From positions 372,001-436,000 of the forward strand of contig CAZDWZ010000001.1 of NCBI GenBank assembly GCA_964509425.1: a stretch of DNA of 64,000 nt, given 5' to 3'. Shown piece after piece: positions 17,463 to 25,747 of the stretch (within the stretch, counting starts at the first letter, position 1; each line of letters opens with the position of its first letter). The notes beneath the pieces were generated by a model, which ran no database searches, was not told the DNA's origin, and saw nothing but the letters and a program-made list of their open reading frames with translations. The stretch comes from CAZDWZ01 sp964509425. GTDB lineage: Bacteria; Bdellovibrionota_C; UBA2361; SZUA-149; CAZDWZ01. A program made the translations under genes and the position numbers.

Positions 17463-19211
17463 TCAATTCGGTCGAAACGCAAATCGTTTATCCAGAAGCA
17501 CTTGACGTTCAGAGTCTCGTCTTTCTTCATCGCTCCAAGAAAGCTGTTCGGCAACAATGCCGGAGACAAATTGAAGAACGGCGGGCTTCGGCTTGTCCGC
17601 GATTCCCAAGAACGTTCTCCGGAAAACCACATCCGGGACGGTTCTCGCCATTTCATTCTTCACCGCGTACTCGACTTCGGCGCCGCAGATTTTTTCCTCT
17701 GTCGTGGTCTCCCTTCGACTCACCGCAATTCCGAGAACATCTGCCGCCCTCTCTCCGTATGAGGTAATCAATCGGTTGAAAGTCCGCTCACTTGCCGGAA
17801 GGGACTTTCCGAACTCAGACGATAATTCGCCTTCGGCCCTGAGCAGATCGAGCTCTGCGAGAATGGGATTGCCATTTCTGAAGAGAGAGAAACCAGCGGT
17901 ACGGCTAGGAACTTTTGGCCGATCAAGAAACTCCAAAACCCGATCGACTGTGGCCTCGGCCAGAGCCCGGCATGTTGTGTATTTCACACCGACTACCGTA
18001 AGCATTCCTTTTACCCGCCTTTCCGTTCCGGCCTGCTCGAAAACAATATCGTCTCGAAGTATTCGTATTCTTTCCGGCGAGCTGCCATCCGTCGACACGC
18101 TCTCCGCGGGAAGAAGTCCGCCGAAAACCTGCTTCACCGAATCGACCGCGAGATTGGGAGAGTTATATCCTCGACGAAGGGAATCGATGAAATCCCGAAC
18201 CTCGTCAAAACTCACGGAGAAATCATCCGCACTCCCGCTATAAGGCTCATCAGTTGTGCCGGCCAGCGTCAATCCTTGCCAGGGAACGAGGAAGAAGCTT
18301 CGTTTTCCTCTGCGAACAATGCTCGCCGCATCTTCTTGCACGCTCGAAATAGCAACCGCGGACTCGCGAACCACCTCAGGCAGAACCACCTGAAAGCCCT
18401 TCGAGAGTGTTCGCCGCGATAACTCCGGAGAACTGTCAACGGCCGACTTGCCGAACCACTTGCGAAGCAAGAGCCCTGCCCAAGGACCAGCGGCATTTAC
18501 GACGCAACGCGCCTCTGCTCGATATTCCGCTCCGGTGCAGACGTCTCGCACGGTCGCGATGAATTTTGGCTCCGCGGAATCTTGGAATTCAAGGGCATCC
18601 ACTTCGGAATAATTGAGAACCGCAGCACCGGATTCCGCGGCCGACATTCCCACAGCCAATGCAAGCCTGTCCGCATGTTTCATCTGGCAATCCCAGAATC
18701 GCATGGCACCGCGAAGCGGTTCTCCTCGATCGTTGTTCAGCGCCGTACCCGGAGCAATACGCAGAAATTCATCTCGAGGAACAAAGACGTGCCGCTGTAA
18801 TTTATCTTCAGCCCGGATTCCGACGTTTCGCTGAAAGCATAACATCTCATAGAGACTCATCCCTGCTTCCAACAGCCAGCGGCCTTCCTTCAGGTTTCCG
18901 TAGCATGGGATCAAGAACGGTACGGGCTTCACTAAATGGGGAGCACGTTCTCGAAGAATTTTTTGTTCTCGAACGGATGCGAACATTCTGGCAAAATCTA
19001 GGTGCTGAAGATATCGCATGCCTCCGTGAACGAGCCTGAAGCAGCCGCTCGAGGTCTCCGAGCCAAAATCACCACGCTCGAGAAGCAGAACGCGGAGTCC
19101 TCTCCCGGCGGCGTCTTCCGCAACCGAGAGTCCCGCGATACCTCCGCCGACGATGAGGAGGTCGTAGAGACCTTGCTCAACTCTTTGCAGATTTCTTTGA
19201 AAGGCCGGCAT
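17463..19211 (-). CDS. glpD: Glycerol-3-phosphate dehydrogenase, FAD-dependent (aerobic type)
   Basis: Membrane-associated flavoprotein that oxidises sn-glycerol 3-phosphate to dihydroxyacetone phosphate and passes electrons to quinone. The 582-residue protein has the FAD dinucleotide fold (LLIVGGGIAGLSVAEDAAGRG, about residues 18-38), the second FAD segment ERGDFGSETS, the family signature LVHGGMRYL, and a C-terminal alpha-helical domain opening with VGVKYTTCRALAE. The start at 19211 lacks a strong ribosome-binding site. It heads the glycogen cluster (glpD-glgX-glgB-malQ), which would connect glycerol or lipid-derived carbon to the glycogen-handling genes. A menaquinone pool is expected here, given mqnD elsewhere in the window. 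Confidence 0.93.
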   Translation of the reverse strand: MPAFQRNLQRVEQGLYDLLIVGGGIAGLSVAEDAAGRGLRVLLLERGDFGSETSSGCFRLVHGGMRYLQHLDFARMFASVREQKILRERAPHLVKPVPFLIPCYGNLKEGRWLLEAGMSLYEMLCFQRNVGIRAEDKLQRHVFVPRDEFLRIAPGTALNNDRGEPLRGAMRFWDCQMKHADRLALAVGMSAAESGAAVLNYSEVDALEFQDSAEPKFIATVRDVCTGAEYRAEARCVVNAAGPWAGLLLRKWFGKSAVDSSPELSRRTLSKGFQVVLPEVVRESAVAISSVQEDAASIVRRGKRSFFLVPWQGLTLAGTTDEPYSGSADDFSVSFDEVRDFIDSLRRGYNSPNLAVDSVKQVFGGLLPAESVSTDGSSPERIRILRDDIVFEQAGTERRVKGMLTVVGVKYTTCRALAEATVDRVLEFLDRPKVPSRTAGFSLFRNGNPILAELDLLRAEGELSSEFGKSLPASERTFNRLITSYGERAADVLGIAVSRRETTTEEKICGAEVEYAVKNEMARTVPDVVFRRTFLGIADKPKPAVLQFVSGIVAEQLSWSDEERRDSERQVLLDKRFAFRPN

Positions 19212-19309
19212 CTGATAGATCGATTCTGGTGAGAAACAATTTCGGAGGTCTTTCCAGATTGTCTAGCACAGAGCCTTTGAGAGAAATAGTTTGACGCCGG
19301 AAACCACCT

Positions 19310-20464
19310 ATGGACAGCGGTCTCTCGTTCACCCAAGATTTTGACAACCACGAGCTTCTTGATATCTCGTCGGCCGCGAGGAAGTTTGCGGAGAGGGAAC
19401 TACGCCCGCCTGCCGGCAAAACTCCGCAATTTAATCGTAGTCACTTCGAAAATTTTGGAAAACTCGGATTTGCTGGGATGAGCCTTCCTGAATCGCTCGG
19501 CGGTTCCGGAGTGAGTCCGCTCACGATTGCCTCAGTGATCTTCGAGACTGCTCGCGCGGACCTCGGACCGGCTATATATCTGGGCGTGCATCTCATGGTG
19601 TCGCGGCTCCTCCACCACCTCGCCGCGAGCGAATCTCCCGTCGACGAAAAAATCGGTGCAACGTTAAGAGAAATGGCCGACGGTCGCAAGCTCGGCGCTT
19701 TCTGTCTCACGGAAGCAAACGCCGGCTCCGATGCCGCGAACCTTCAAACCAAGGCTGAAAAAAAAGCTGGAGCCTGGACTCTGACCGGGGAGAAAATCTA
19801 CATTACGAGCGCGGGCTTCGCTGATGTCTATTTTGTTTTCGCGAGGACTGGGGGCGCGAGAAAGGAAGGAATTTCTGCCTTTCTTGTCGAGCGCGGAGCG
19901 AGCGGCCTCTCGTTTGGAACACCGGAGCGCAAAATGGGCTGTGAGAGCTCGCCAATCGCATCGGTATTTTTTTCCGACACGCCGGCAGTCCTTCTCGGCA
20001 ACGAAGGCGCGGGATTTCAAAATGCGATGAATGCGCTTTCCGGCGGGCGGGTGAACATCGCCGCGTGCGCCTGCGCTCTCAGCAGCCGCGCAATTGAACT
20101 TGCGAGCGCCCACTTAAAACAGAGAGAGCAGTTCGGCCGCGCTCTCTCCGAGTTCCAAGCACTTCGTTTCATGCTGAGCGATATGTGGATCAAATTGAGA
20201 GCATCTGTTCTCCTCACCCGAGACGCATGTCTTCTGCTCGAGAAGGACCCCTCTCAACAGCGCGAAGCATCTGCGGCGAAATGCTTCGCCACGGATTCCG
20301 CCATGCAAACCACCGTCGACGCTGTACAACTACTTGGCGGTGCCGGCTATCTCGCCGAATACGAAGTTGAGCGGCTAATGAGAGACGCCAAGATGCTGCA
20401 GATCGTCGAGGGCACAAATCAGATCCAACGACTCGTCATTGCAAAGTCGATACTGGGCAAGTAA
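19310..20464 (+). CDS. Acyl-CoA dehydrogenase
   Basis: FAD-dependent alpha,beta-dehydrogenation of acyl-CoA thioesters in beta-oxidation or branched-chain amino-acid breakdown. The 384-residue protein has the full family fold: FAD/substrate-binding loop CLTEANAGSD (132-141), ITSAGFAD (165-172), QREQFGRALSEFQ (271-283), QLLGGAGYLAEYEVERLMRD (340-359) and the catalytic base Glu367 in VEGTNQIQR. That Glu position matches short- and medium-chain or butyryl-type enzymes rather than isovaleryl-CoA dehydrogenases. Substrate length cannot be fixed. It is divergent from glpD, and the 98-nt gap must carry both promoters. It is followed on the same strand by two small envelope genes. Confidence 0.93.
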   Translation: MDSGLSFTQDFDNHELLDISSAARKFAERELRPPAGKTPQFNRSHFENFGKLGFAGMSLPESLGGSGVSPLTIASVIFETARADLGPAIYLGVHLMVSRLLHHLAASESPVDEKIGATLREMADGRKLGAFCLTEANAGSDAANLQTKAEKKAGAWTLTGEKIYITSAGFADVYFVFARTGGARKEGISAFLVERGASGLSFGTPERKMGCESSPIASVFFSDTPAVLLGNEGAGFQNAMNALSGGRVNIAACACALSSRAIELASAHLKQREQFGRALSEFQALRFMLSDMWIKLRASVLLTRDACLLLEKDPSQQREASAAKCFATDSAMQTTVDAVQLLGGAGYLAEYEVERLMRDAKMLQIVEGTNQIQRLVIAKSILGK

Positions 20465-20556
20465 ACGGTCTCACGAGATTCCGTGGACTCGAATTTACAG
20501 TGAGGCCATTCCGGCGTATATTCCTATTAATCACCTGGCAATTAATCAGCAGAGCT

Positions 20557-20880
20557 ATGCTGAAGAAGATCTTCCTCACCGTTCAAGCTGTCTTCCTCAC
20601 CATACTGCTGGTTCTCTTCACGATCATCGTTTGCCTCACGCATCCGATATTTGTCTTCACCACGTTTTGCTCGCTCATGGTGACTGCCTCGAAGATGGGC
20701 ACAGCCCTATTTAAGTGTTGGTGGAGCGGAGAACCTGCTCCCGGAACTCGGTCTTACCCCGTGAATTTTCACGCGGAGGCACCGATTGAGGTTGACGGAG
20801 AAGTCATCTCCACCAAATTATTCAATGAATCCCAGCTATTACCAGAATCGCCTTCGCGGGTGAATGATACCGAACGCTGA
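20557..20880 (+). CDS. Small hypothetical membrane protein
   Basis: Not recognised. From ATG 20557 the protein has 107 residues, one long hydrophobic stretch at about 5-40 (possibly two tight membrane helices around ILLVLFTIIVCL) and a polar C-terminal half with several Glu and Ser. An open GTG start at 20500 would add 19 residues, also hydrophobic. Neither start has a strong ribosome-binding site. It lies between the acyl-CoA dehydrogenase and a glycine-zipper lipoprotein, all on the plus strand. The N-out or N-in topology is undecided. Confidence 0.5.
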   Translation: MLKKIFLTVQAVFLTILLVLFTIIVCLTHPIFVFTTFCSLMVTASKMGTALFKCWWSGEPAPGTRSYPVNFHAEAPIEVDGEVISTKLFNESQLLPESPSRVNDTER

Positions 20881-20927
20881 TAACCCAGCATAACGTCTGG
20901 AAGTAAACACTTATTCCCGGTGGGCAA

Positions 20928-21374
20928 ATGAACCGCTTTCGTCACTCGATAAAATTCATGGCCGTCGTGCTCTTGAGCTCGAACTTGACCGCCTGCTCGA
21001 GTCTCTTTACTTCCGAAGGTCTGTGGGGAACCACGATTGGGAGCGCTGCCGGAATTGGAGCCGGGTACCTCGTCGGCGACAACATCGGCAAGCAAACCGA
21101 GAACATGCTGCTTATCGGCGGAGTCGGAGCCGGTCTCGGCGCACTGGCGGGAACTCTCCTCCACGACGAGAACGTAAAATCATCGCAAAAGAAGTTGGCT
21201 GTAGTTCGAGAAGCACGGCTGATCGGGGAAAATCAGCGAGAAATCGATCATCTCCGCCGATCGCTCGAAGACTCATCCACATGGGGTCAGCTAGAGGTAA
21301 AACCGTGGAATGAGCGCTACGTCACCGATGAAGATGCGAGTAACGTGCCGTTTCAAGGTGTGAAACCGAAGTAA
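20928..21374 (+). CDS. Glycine-zipper lipoprotein
   Basis: A 148-residue predicted lipoprotein. The signal sequence ends in a lipobox, LTAC, with Cys23 as the lipidated residue. It is followed by two glycine-zipper hydrophobic segments (GTTIGSAAGIGAGYLVGDNI and LLIGGVGAGLGALAGTLL) like those of the Rcp/YmgG/OmpA-linker type, which insert in or against the outer membrane. The C-terminal 70 residues are charged and helical. It sits 47 nt after the small membrane protein. A membrane-stability or envelope-stress role is common for glycine-zipper lipoproteins, but the exact function is unknown. Confidence 0.75.
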   Translation: MNRFRHSIKFMAVVLLSSNLTACSSLFTSEGLWGTTIGSAAGIGAGYLVGDNIGKQTENMLLIGGVGAGLGALAGTLLHDENVKSSQKKLAVVREARLIGENQREIDHLRRSLEDSSTWGQLEVKPWNERYVTDEDASNVPFQGVKPK

Positions 21375-21610
21375 GCTCAGCAGCGAACTCAAACGCTTTC
21401 GATTGAGCTTTCAAACCTCTCGAGGCCGAAGCCCCTTCAGAACTGCTAGACCGATGCCGATAGATTAGCGACGGACGAGGTTCAACCTCGACCCGTTGAG
21501 AGGCGTTCCGCAGGTGTCGGCGCAGAACCGGACGAAAAAATCCATCTTACCAATCTTGCGTTGCATCAACTGAGTGTTCATATTAGGAATTAGCGTTTTG
21601 TGGAGAGGCG

Positions 21611-22825
21611 ATGATTTTTCTTACGGGAGGCACCGGATTTCTTGGTCGAGAGCTCGTCGGCCGGTTGCTTGTCTCCGATCCCCAGTCCGAGATAGCGCTT
21701 CTGGTTCGACCTACTTCAGCAGAAAGTGCTGACCTCCGGGTAAAGAATCTACTCGTGGAGATTTTTGGAGAAAACTCCGCTTCCCGATTTACCGATCGTG
21801 TGCGCGCCGTTCCCGGCGATGTCAGCGAGCGTTACTTCGGCCTTGGTCAAGGCGAATTCGAGAACCTCGCTCGCCGTACCACGTCTATCTACCATTCCGC
21901 GGCGACCACTGCTCTCAATGAGGATCTCTCCGACGCGCGAAGGATCAACGTCGGCGGCACGTCTCACGTCCTTGAACTCGCGTCATTCGGCGCGTCGATT
22001 GCCAATCCAATTCGCGTATTCTATGTCTCGACGGCTTACGTAGCCGGACTGAAGAAAGGCGTCGTGACCTCCGACGAGCTTCAGTTCTCAGCTGGATTTC
22101 GGAATTTCTACGAGCAGACCAAAGCAGAAGCGGAGGCCCTGGTGCGCGATGCTTCAGCTCGAATTCCGACTGTTATTTTCCGCCCAAGCATCATCGTCGG
22201 CGACAGCGTGAGCGGCCAGACAAGCGCCTTCAATGTGATCTATGTTCCGGCAAAGCTTCTCCTTCGCGGGCTTTTCCGGTTTTTCCCAGCAAACCCGGAC
22301 ATTCCCTTCGATGTCGTTCCCGTCGACTATGTGGCTGACGCAGTTACTCATCTCTCACAGATTGCAGTTCCCTCTGGGACCTGCTTTCACCTCACTGTTG
22401 GGTTGGGCAGAGAATCGAGTCCGTGGGAAATTCTCGAAGCGCTTTTTGCGACCTACAACAAATATCGGAGAACAGGTTGGACGGTCGTCTCAATCCCTCC
22501 TCTGGTTTCACCGGAACTGCTCTCCTTTGCATATCAGTCGTTTAGCGCCGCAAAGAATGGATTCCATGCACTCGAGCGTGTGGTGTCGACGAAGCTGAAC
22601 GTGTTCCGTCAGACGCTGCCGTTCATTCCCTATATGATTAGCAATCCGCGTTTCGACAGCAGCGACACAAGCAAATTGCTCGGAGAAACGATAGCGCCGC
22701 CACTTTTCCCAAGCTACGCCGAGAATGTCTTCCGCTACTGCCTGGAGACGAACTTCGGACGAAAACCGTGGGAGAACCCGGGGAATCTACAGACCTGGAA
22801 TAGCCGAGTCGGTCTCGATCGGTAA
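21611..22825 (+). CDS. Extended SDR, thioester-reductase/fatty acyl-CoA reductase-like (NAD_binding_4 type)
   Basis: A 404-residue NAD(P)-dependent reductase. The nucleotide-binding GGTGFLG (6-12), STAYVAG (140-146) and active-site pair Tyr167/Lys171 in YEQTK fit the extended SDR family related to 'male sterility' fatty acyl-CoA reductases and carboxylic-acid-reductase R domains. Those reduce acyl-thioesters to aldehydes or alcohols. The C-terminal half (about 230-400) is helical and variable, as in the family. The start ATG 21611 has GAGAGG upstream. Its neighbour, an acyl-CoA dehydrogenase, is consistent with lipid metabolism. A sugar-nucleotide epimerase role is less likely because the substrate domain differs. 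Confidence 0.8.
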   Translation: MIFLTGGTGFLGRELVGRLLVSDPQSEIALLVRPTSAESADLRVKNLLVEIFGENSASRFTDRVRAVPGDVSERYFGLGQGEFENLARRTTSIYHSAATTALNEDLSDARRINVGGTSHVLELASFGASIANPIRVFYVSTAYVAGLKKGVVTSDELQFSAGFRNFYEQTKAEAEALVRDASARIPTVIFRPSIIVGDSVSGQTSAFNVIYVPAKLLLRGLFRFFPANPDIPFDVVPVDYVADAVTHLSQIAVPSGTCFHLTVGLGRESSPWEILEALFATYNKYRRTGWTVVSIPPLVSPELLSFAYQSFSAAKNGFHALERVVSTKLNVFRQTLPFIPYMISNPRFDSSDTSKLLGETIAPPLFPSYAENVFRYCLETNFGRKPWENPGNLQTWNSRVGLDR

Positions 22826-23328
22826 CTTTCCGCCGAATCCACTCACAGCCTCACCTCATCTTTCACCATTAAGGACTTGTTTCGCGACCAACCCAGGCGT
22901 TGTTTCACTAAGGTTGGCAGGTGGGGGTCCCGTCCGCTATAGTGGGACAAGATTTTCGATTTCGTGATTTTTCTGCCGGAGCGTCGGGTTGCCGCAACTT
23001 CGACTGCTGAAGCAAATCGGATCAGGTCTGTATTTCAGAGCTTGAGAACGACAAGCCCGTACGCAAGGCAGGAAAGAATTTAATTTAATATGCGCCGCGG
23101 CGAGACAGTAACGAGCGGGCGGCGTCTGCAAACATAGGCGATAGCAAAGTTTTAAGGAATTTTAGAAGTTTAATTAACGGAACTAAAAATAGATTTGCGA
23201 TACGAAGCGCCCATTCAGACAATTTCTGCGGGCACTTCTAAGCACAAACGATTCAGATTGATAAGAAAGTAGAACAGGAAACGACCTTTGTTTACCGTGC
23301 GACGATCAACACCCGAAAAGGACGCCAC
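22826..23328. other. Long intergenic region upstream of rng, mostly unassigned
   Basis: About 500 nt without a convincing gene. It contains weak inverted repeats (CCAACC/GGTTGG near 22890-22920 and GTCCC/GGGAC near 22928-22950) and an A/T-rich stretch at about 23070-23200 that could hold the promoter of the downstream mini-ORF/rng unit. I checked for tmRNA, 4.5S RNA, RNase P and T-box hallmarks and saw none. A long leader would fit the known autoregulation of RNase E in other bacteria; that is analogy only. Confidence 0.4.
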
Positions 23329-23424
23329 ATGAGCAGCAAGTGTTCAGTGGCACCGGACCGGAATCGTCGTTTTGACGCCCTCGTTCAGAGCGAAGTGTGC
23401 ATTGAACTGCACAGCGGATCATGA
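23329..23424 (+). CDS. Mini-ORF 1 upstream of rng, 31 aa
   Basis: A 31-codon ORF starting ATG 23329 with AAAGGA 6 nt upstream, a good ribosome-binding site. The peptide is polar, with two cysteines and an RNRR basic patch, and has no signal or membrane segment. Its TGA stop overlaps the ATG of the next mini-ORF in an ATGA arrangement, suggesting coupled translation. The context of its start (GCCACATGA) is nearly identical to the rng start context. It could be a leader peptide, a real microprotein, or chance. Confidence 0.4.
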   Translation: MSSKCSVAPDRNRRFDALVQSEVCIELHSGS

Positions 23425-23561
23425 CAGTCGGCGTGGGGTTTCCAGTGGGCGTTGGGTTTACAGTGGGCGTGGGGCTCAGCAGGGCGATTGGCTTTGAAGC
23501 AACAGTTGGCTTCGCACCAGCGCTCGGCGCGGTGAAGAAGGCCTCGTCACAGCATCTGTAG
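23421..23561 (+). CDS. Mini-ORF 2 upstream of rng, 46 aa glycine/valine repeat peptide
   Basis: A 46-codon ORF overlapping mini-ORF 1 by ATGA. The first half is three hexapeptide repeats (VGVGFP, VGVGFT, VGVGLS) followed by a drifted copy (AIGFEA) and TVGFAPALGAV, then a short basic tail (KKASSQHL). The alternating hydrophobic/Gly pattern could form a small membrane-active or amyloid-like beta peptide, or a single helix with a glycine zipper. The repeat is exact at the DNA level (18-bp units). It ends 87 nt before the rng start. It is real as a frame, but expression is unproven. Confidence 0.45.
   Translation: MTVGVGFPVGVGFTVGVGLSRAIGFEATVGFAPALGAVKKASSQHL
23425..23478 (+). repeat. Three 18-bp tandem repeats
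   Basis: Three adjacent 18-bp units (23425-23442, 23443-23460, 23461-23478) with consensus CAGTGGGCGTgGGGtTTa. Each differs from the next at two to five positions. The period is a multiple of three, so the repeat stays in frame within mini-ORF 2. A diverged fourth unit may follow to about 23497. Confidence 0.85.
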
Positions 23562-23648
23562 CTCCATCGGACATTGGCGCGTCATCCGGTTTTCCTTATT
23601 CTTTGATTAGTCTGCAGGCCTTGTGTGTATCGCGACAGGAGATGCCAC

Positions 23649-25598
23649 ATGACCCGCCGAATGCTCATCAACGCGCTTTATCAAGAAGAATGCCGGATTG
23701 CCGTTTGCGAAAACGACCAGCTTCTTGAGCTTGAAGTAGAACGTGCCGACCACGCTCAACTTCGAGGCAATATTTACAAAGCGGCGATTACCAGAATCGA
23801 ACCAAGTCTACAGGCAGCATTTCTCGATATCGGATCGAACAGAAACGGCTTCCTGCAAATCAACGACATCCATCCGGCTTACTTTCAGAACTGGCCACCA
23901 GAGAATAGCTCGGGAAATCTTCCACGTCCTTCGATCCAAGAGGTTCTGAGACCTGGGCAAGAGCTCGTCGTTCAAGTCGTAAAAGATCAGCGTGCCGCAA
24001 AAGGCGCCACATTGACGACGAACCTTTCAATCCCCGGCCGATTTCTGGTCATGATGGTCGGCAATCAACGAGGCGGTGTCTCGCGGAAGATAGTCGATGA
24101 ATCGCAGCGCCGACGGCTGAAACAAGCAATTCAGGGGCTCCGTATCCCTCCAGGTATGGGCGTGATCGTGCGAACTGCCGGAATCAATCGCTGCACTCAA
24201 GAGCTGCAGGACGACCTCGATAGTCTGCTCGAAATTTGGTACGACATCCTCCAGCGAAGCACGGAGCCAGGGAATCCAAAACCGCTCTATCAGGAGAGTG
24301 ACATCGCTCTTCGGACAATTCGCGACTATCTCAATCATACGATCGAAGAGATTTTAATCGATGACAAGCCGACCTATGACCGGGTTGGAACTTTTATCGA
24401 CAAGGTCGTACCTTCATTCCGCCAGAAGGTAATCTATTTTGATAAGCCGCAACCGCTTTTCTCGGCTTTCCACCTCGATGCTCAAGTGGAAGAAGCCACC
24501 CGGCCGGAGGTCACCCTCCCTTCCGGCGGCTCTATCGTTATCAACCAGACGGAGGCTATCGTTGCGATAGACGTAAACTCAGGACGGGCAACAAGCCAAT
24601 CTGATGTTGAAGAAACGGCTTTTGTCACCAATCGCGAAGCTGCGGAGGCTGTTGCAAAGCAGCTCCGGCTCAGAGATTTGGGCGGGCTCATCGTGATCGA
24701 TTTCATCGACATGAACGATAAGCGCCACAAACAGGTCGTCGAAAAATATCTCCGAGACTCGGTTCGCCAAGACAAAGCAAAAATTGAAATTGGCCGCATT
24801 TCGAAATTTGGACTGCTGGAGATGTCGCGTCAGCGATTGAAGTCTTCGCTCACGAGTCAGAATGATACCGCGTGCCCTCACTGCAGCGGCCGGGGCAGAG
24901 TTCGCACTCCGGAATCCGCAGCGCTCGAGGCACTCAGAAAAATTCAATCGGCGGCCTTTGCCGGTGGGATCGAAGAAATTCGGGTTCGTATGTCTCCAGT
25001 CGCGGCACTGCTCCTGCTGAATAGCAAACGGCAGTTGCTTTCGGACTTCGAAAGACTATCGAATACAAGGATATTGATTTACGCAGACGGCCGAATGAAG
25101 CCGGATGAATACGAGCTTGAACTCTCGACAAATCAACACGGCCCCGCTCATCTTGAGGGCTCATCGGGTTCGGCGACGGTCCGCCCTCAACCCTCGTCCC
25201 GGAACGACCGCGGCGTGGGACGTGGCGGCTATGCCCAGGATCGCGCGAAGGAAAACCCAGACGACGATGGGGACGAAGTCGACGAGGAAAACTCCGAGCG
25301 CGGAGCGGGTCAGCGCGCCAATAACGACAAGCGTAACAACAACCGTCGCGATCGGCGCGGGTCGAGAAGGAACAACCGCCGTGGCCGCGGCCGCCGGGAC
25401 AACCGCCCCTTCGATGAAAACCGGCCGGCCGAAGAAGGCCGAATGGCTGAAGATGGCGAACGATCCTCCTCGGATGCGGTCGCTCCTCCGATGACTGCCT
25501 CGGCATCAATCGGGCGGGAGGTTTCAAACGAGACTCCGGATTCGCCTCGCAGTGTCGAGCCTCCTGCGCCCTATCCACCGGTTCGCGAAGAAGTCTGA
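23649..25598 (+). CDS. rng: Ribonuclease E/G family endoribonuclease
   Basis: Single-strand-specific endoribonuclease for rRNA/mRNA processing and decay, preferring 5'-monophosphate ends. From ATG 23649 (AGGAGA 6 nt upstream) the protein is 649 residues. It has an S1 RNA-binding domain (about 38-125), the 5'-sensor/RNase H-like region, and DNase I-like catalytic aspartates Asp308 in VAIDVNSGR and Asp351 in IVIDFIDM. Zn-link CPHC (Cys409, Cys412) forms the dimer contact. After about residue 500 comes a disordered tail, first acidic, then with an Arg/Asn-rich block (NNRRDRRGSRRNNRRGRGRR), then Pro-rich. The length is between RNase G (about 490) and E. coli RNase E (1061); the tail may bind RNA or partners. 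An open frame from 23625 would add eight residues but lacks a site. Confidence 0.95.
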   Translation: MTRRMLINALYQEECRIAVCENDQLLELEVERADHAQLRGNIYKAAITRIEPSLQAAFLDIGSNRNGFLQINDIHPAYFQNWPPENSSGNLPRPSIQEVLRPGQELVVQVVKDQRAAKGATLTTNLSIPGRFLVMMVGNQRGGVSRKIVDESQRRRLKQAIQGLRIPPGMGVIVRTAGINRCTQELQDDLDSLLEIWYDILQRSTEPGNPKPLYQESDIALRTIRDYLNHTIEEILIDDKPTYDRVGTFIDKVVPSFRQKVIYFDKPQPLFSAFHLDAQVEEATRPEVTLPSGGSIVINQTEAIVAIDVNSGRATSQSDVEETAFVTNREAAEAVAKQLRLRDLGGLIVIDFIDMNDKRHKQVVEKYLRDSVRQDKAKIEIGRISKFGLLEMSRQRLKSSLTSQNDTACPHCSGRGRVRTPESAALEALRKIQSAAFAGGIEEIRVRMSPVAALLLLNSKRQLLSDFERLSNTRILIYADGRMKPDEYELELSTNQHGPAHLEGSSGSATVRPQPSSRNDRGVGRGGYAQDRAKENPDDDGDEVDEENSERGAGQRANNDKRNNNRRDRRGSRRNNRRGRGRRDNRPFDENRPAEEGRMAEDGERSSSDAVAPPMTASASIGREVSNETPDSPRSVEPPAPYPPVREEV

Positions 25599-25655
25599 GC
25601 TTTCCGACTCGTCGACGAGAACTCGAATATCAATATTGCGTCCGTGATCACTTCG

Positions 25656-25677
25656 CGGTGAATAATTTCATTCACCG
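25656..25677 (+). terminator. Stem-loop after rng, possible weak terminator
   Basis: Perfect 8-bp arms (25656-25663 and 25670-25677) with a 6-nt loop, 57 nt after the rng stop. The following sequence is A/T-rich but has no uninterrupted T-run, so this could be a terminator, an mRNA 3'-end stabiliser or part of the next gene's leader. Confidence 0.4.
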
Positions 25678-25705
25678 TCGGTAAATTTGCTTGTTGTCTT
25701 TCCGC

Positions 25706-25742
25706 CCCGGTGTTACTTTAAGTTAGTTAACGTTACACCGGG
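25706..25742 (+). promoter_or_regulatory. Hairpin overlapping the ribosome-binding site of the GAF gene
   Basis: Arms CCCGGTGT (25706-25713) and ACACCGGG (25735-25742) pair perfectly and can extend by AC/GT past one mismatch, with a 15-21-nt A/T-rich loop. The 3' arm ends 5 nt before ATG 25748 and includes the only Shine-Dalgarno-like bases (GGGA). When folded it should reduce initiation. The loop contains the palindrome TAACGTTA. Confidence 0.45.
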
Positions 25743-25747
25743 AATCT

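Noticed and set aside
22826..23328. Structural RNA (tmRNA, 4.5S, RNase P or T-box) in the rng upstream gap
   Set aside because: None of the conserved sequence hallmarks of these RNAs is visible.
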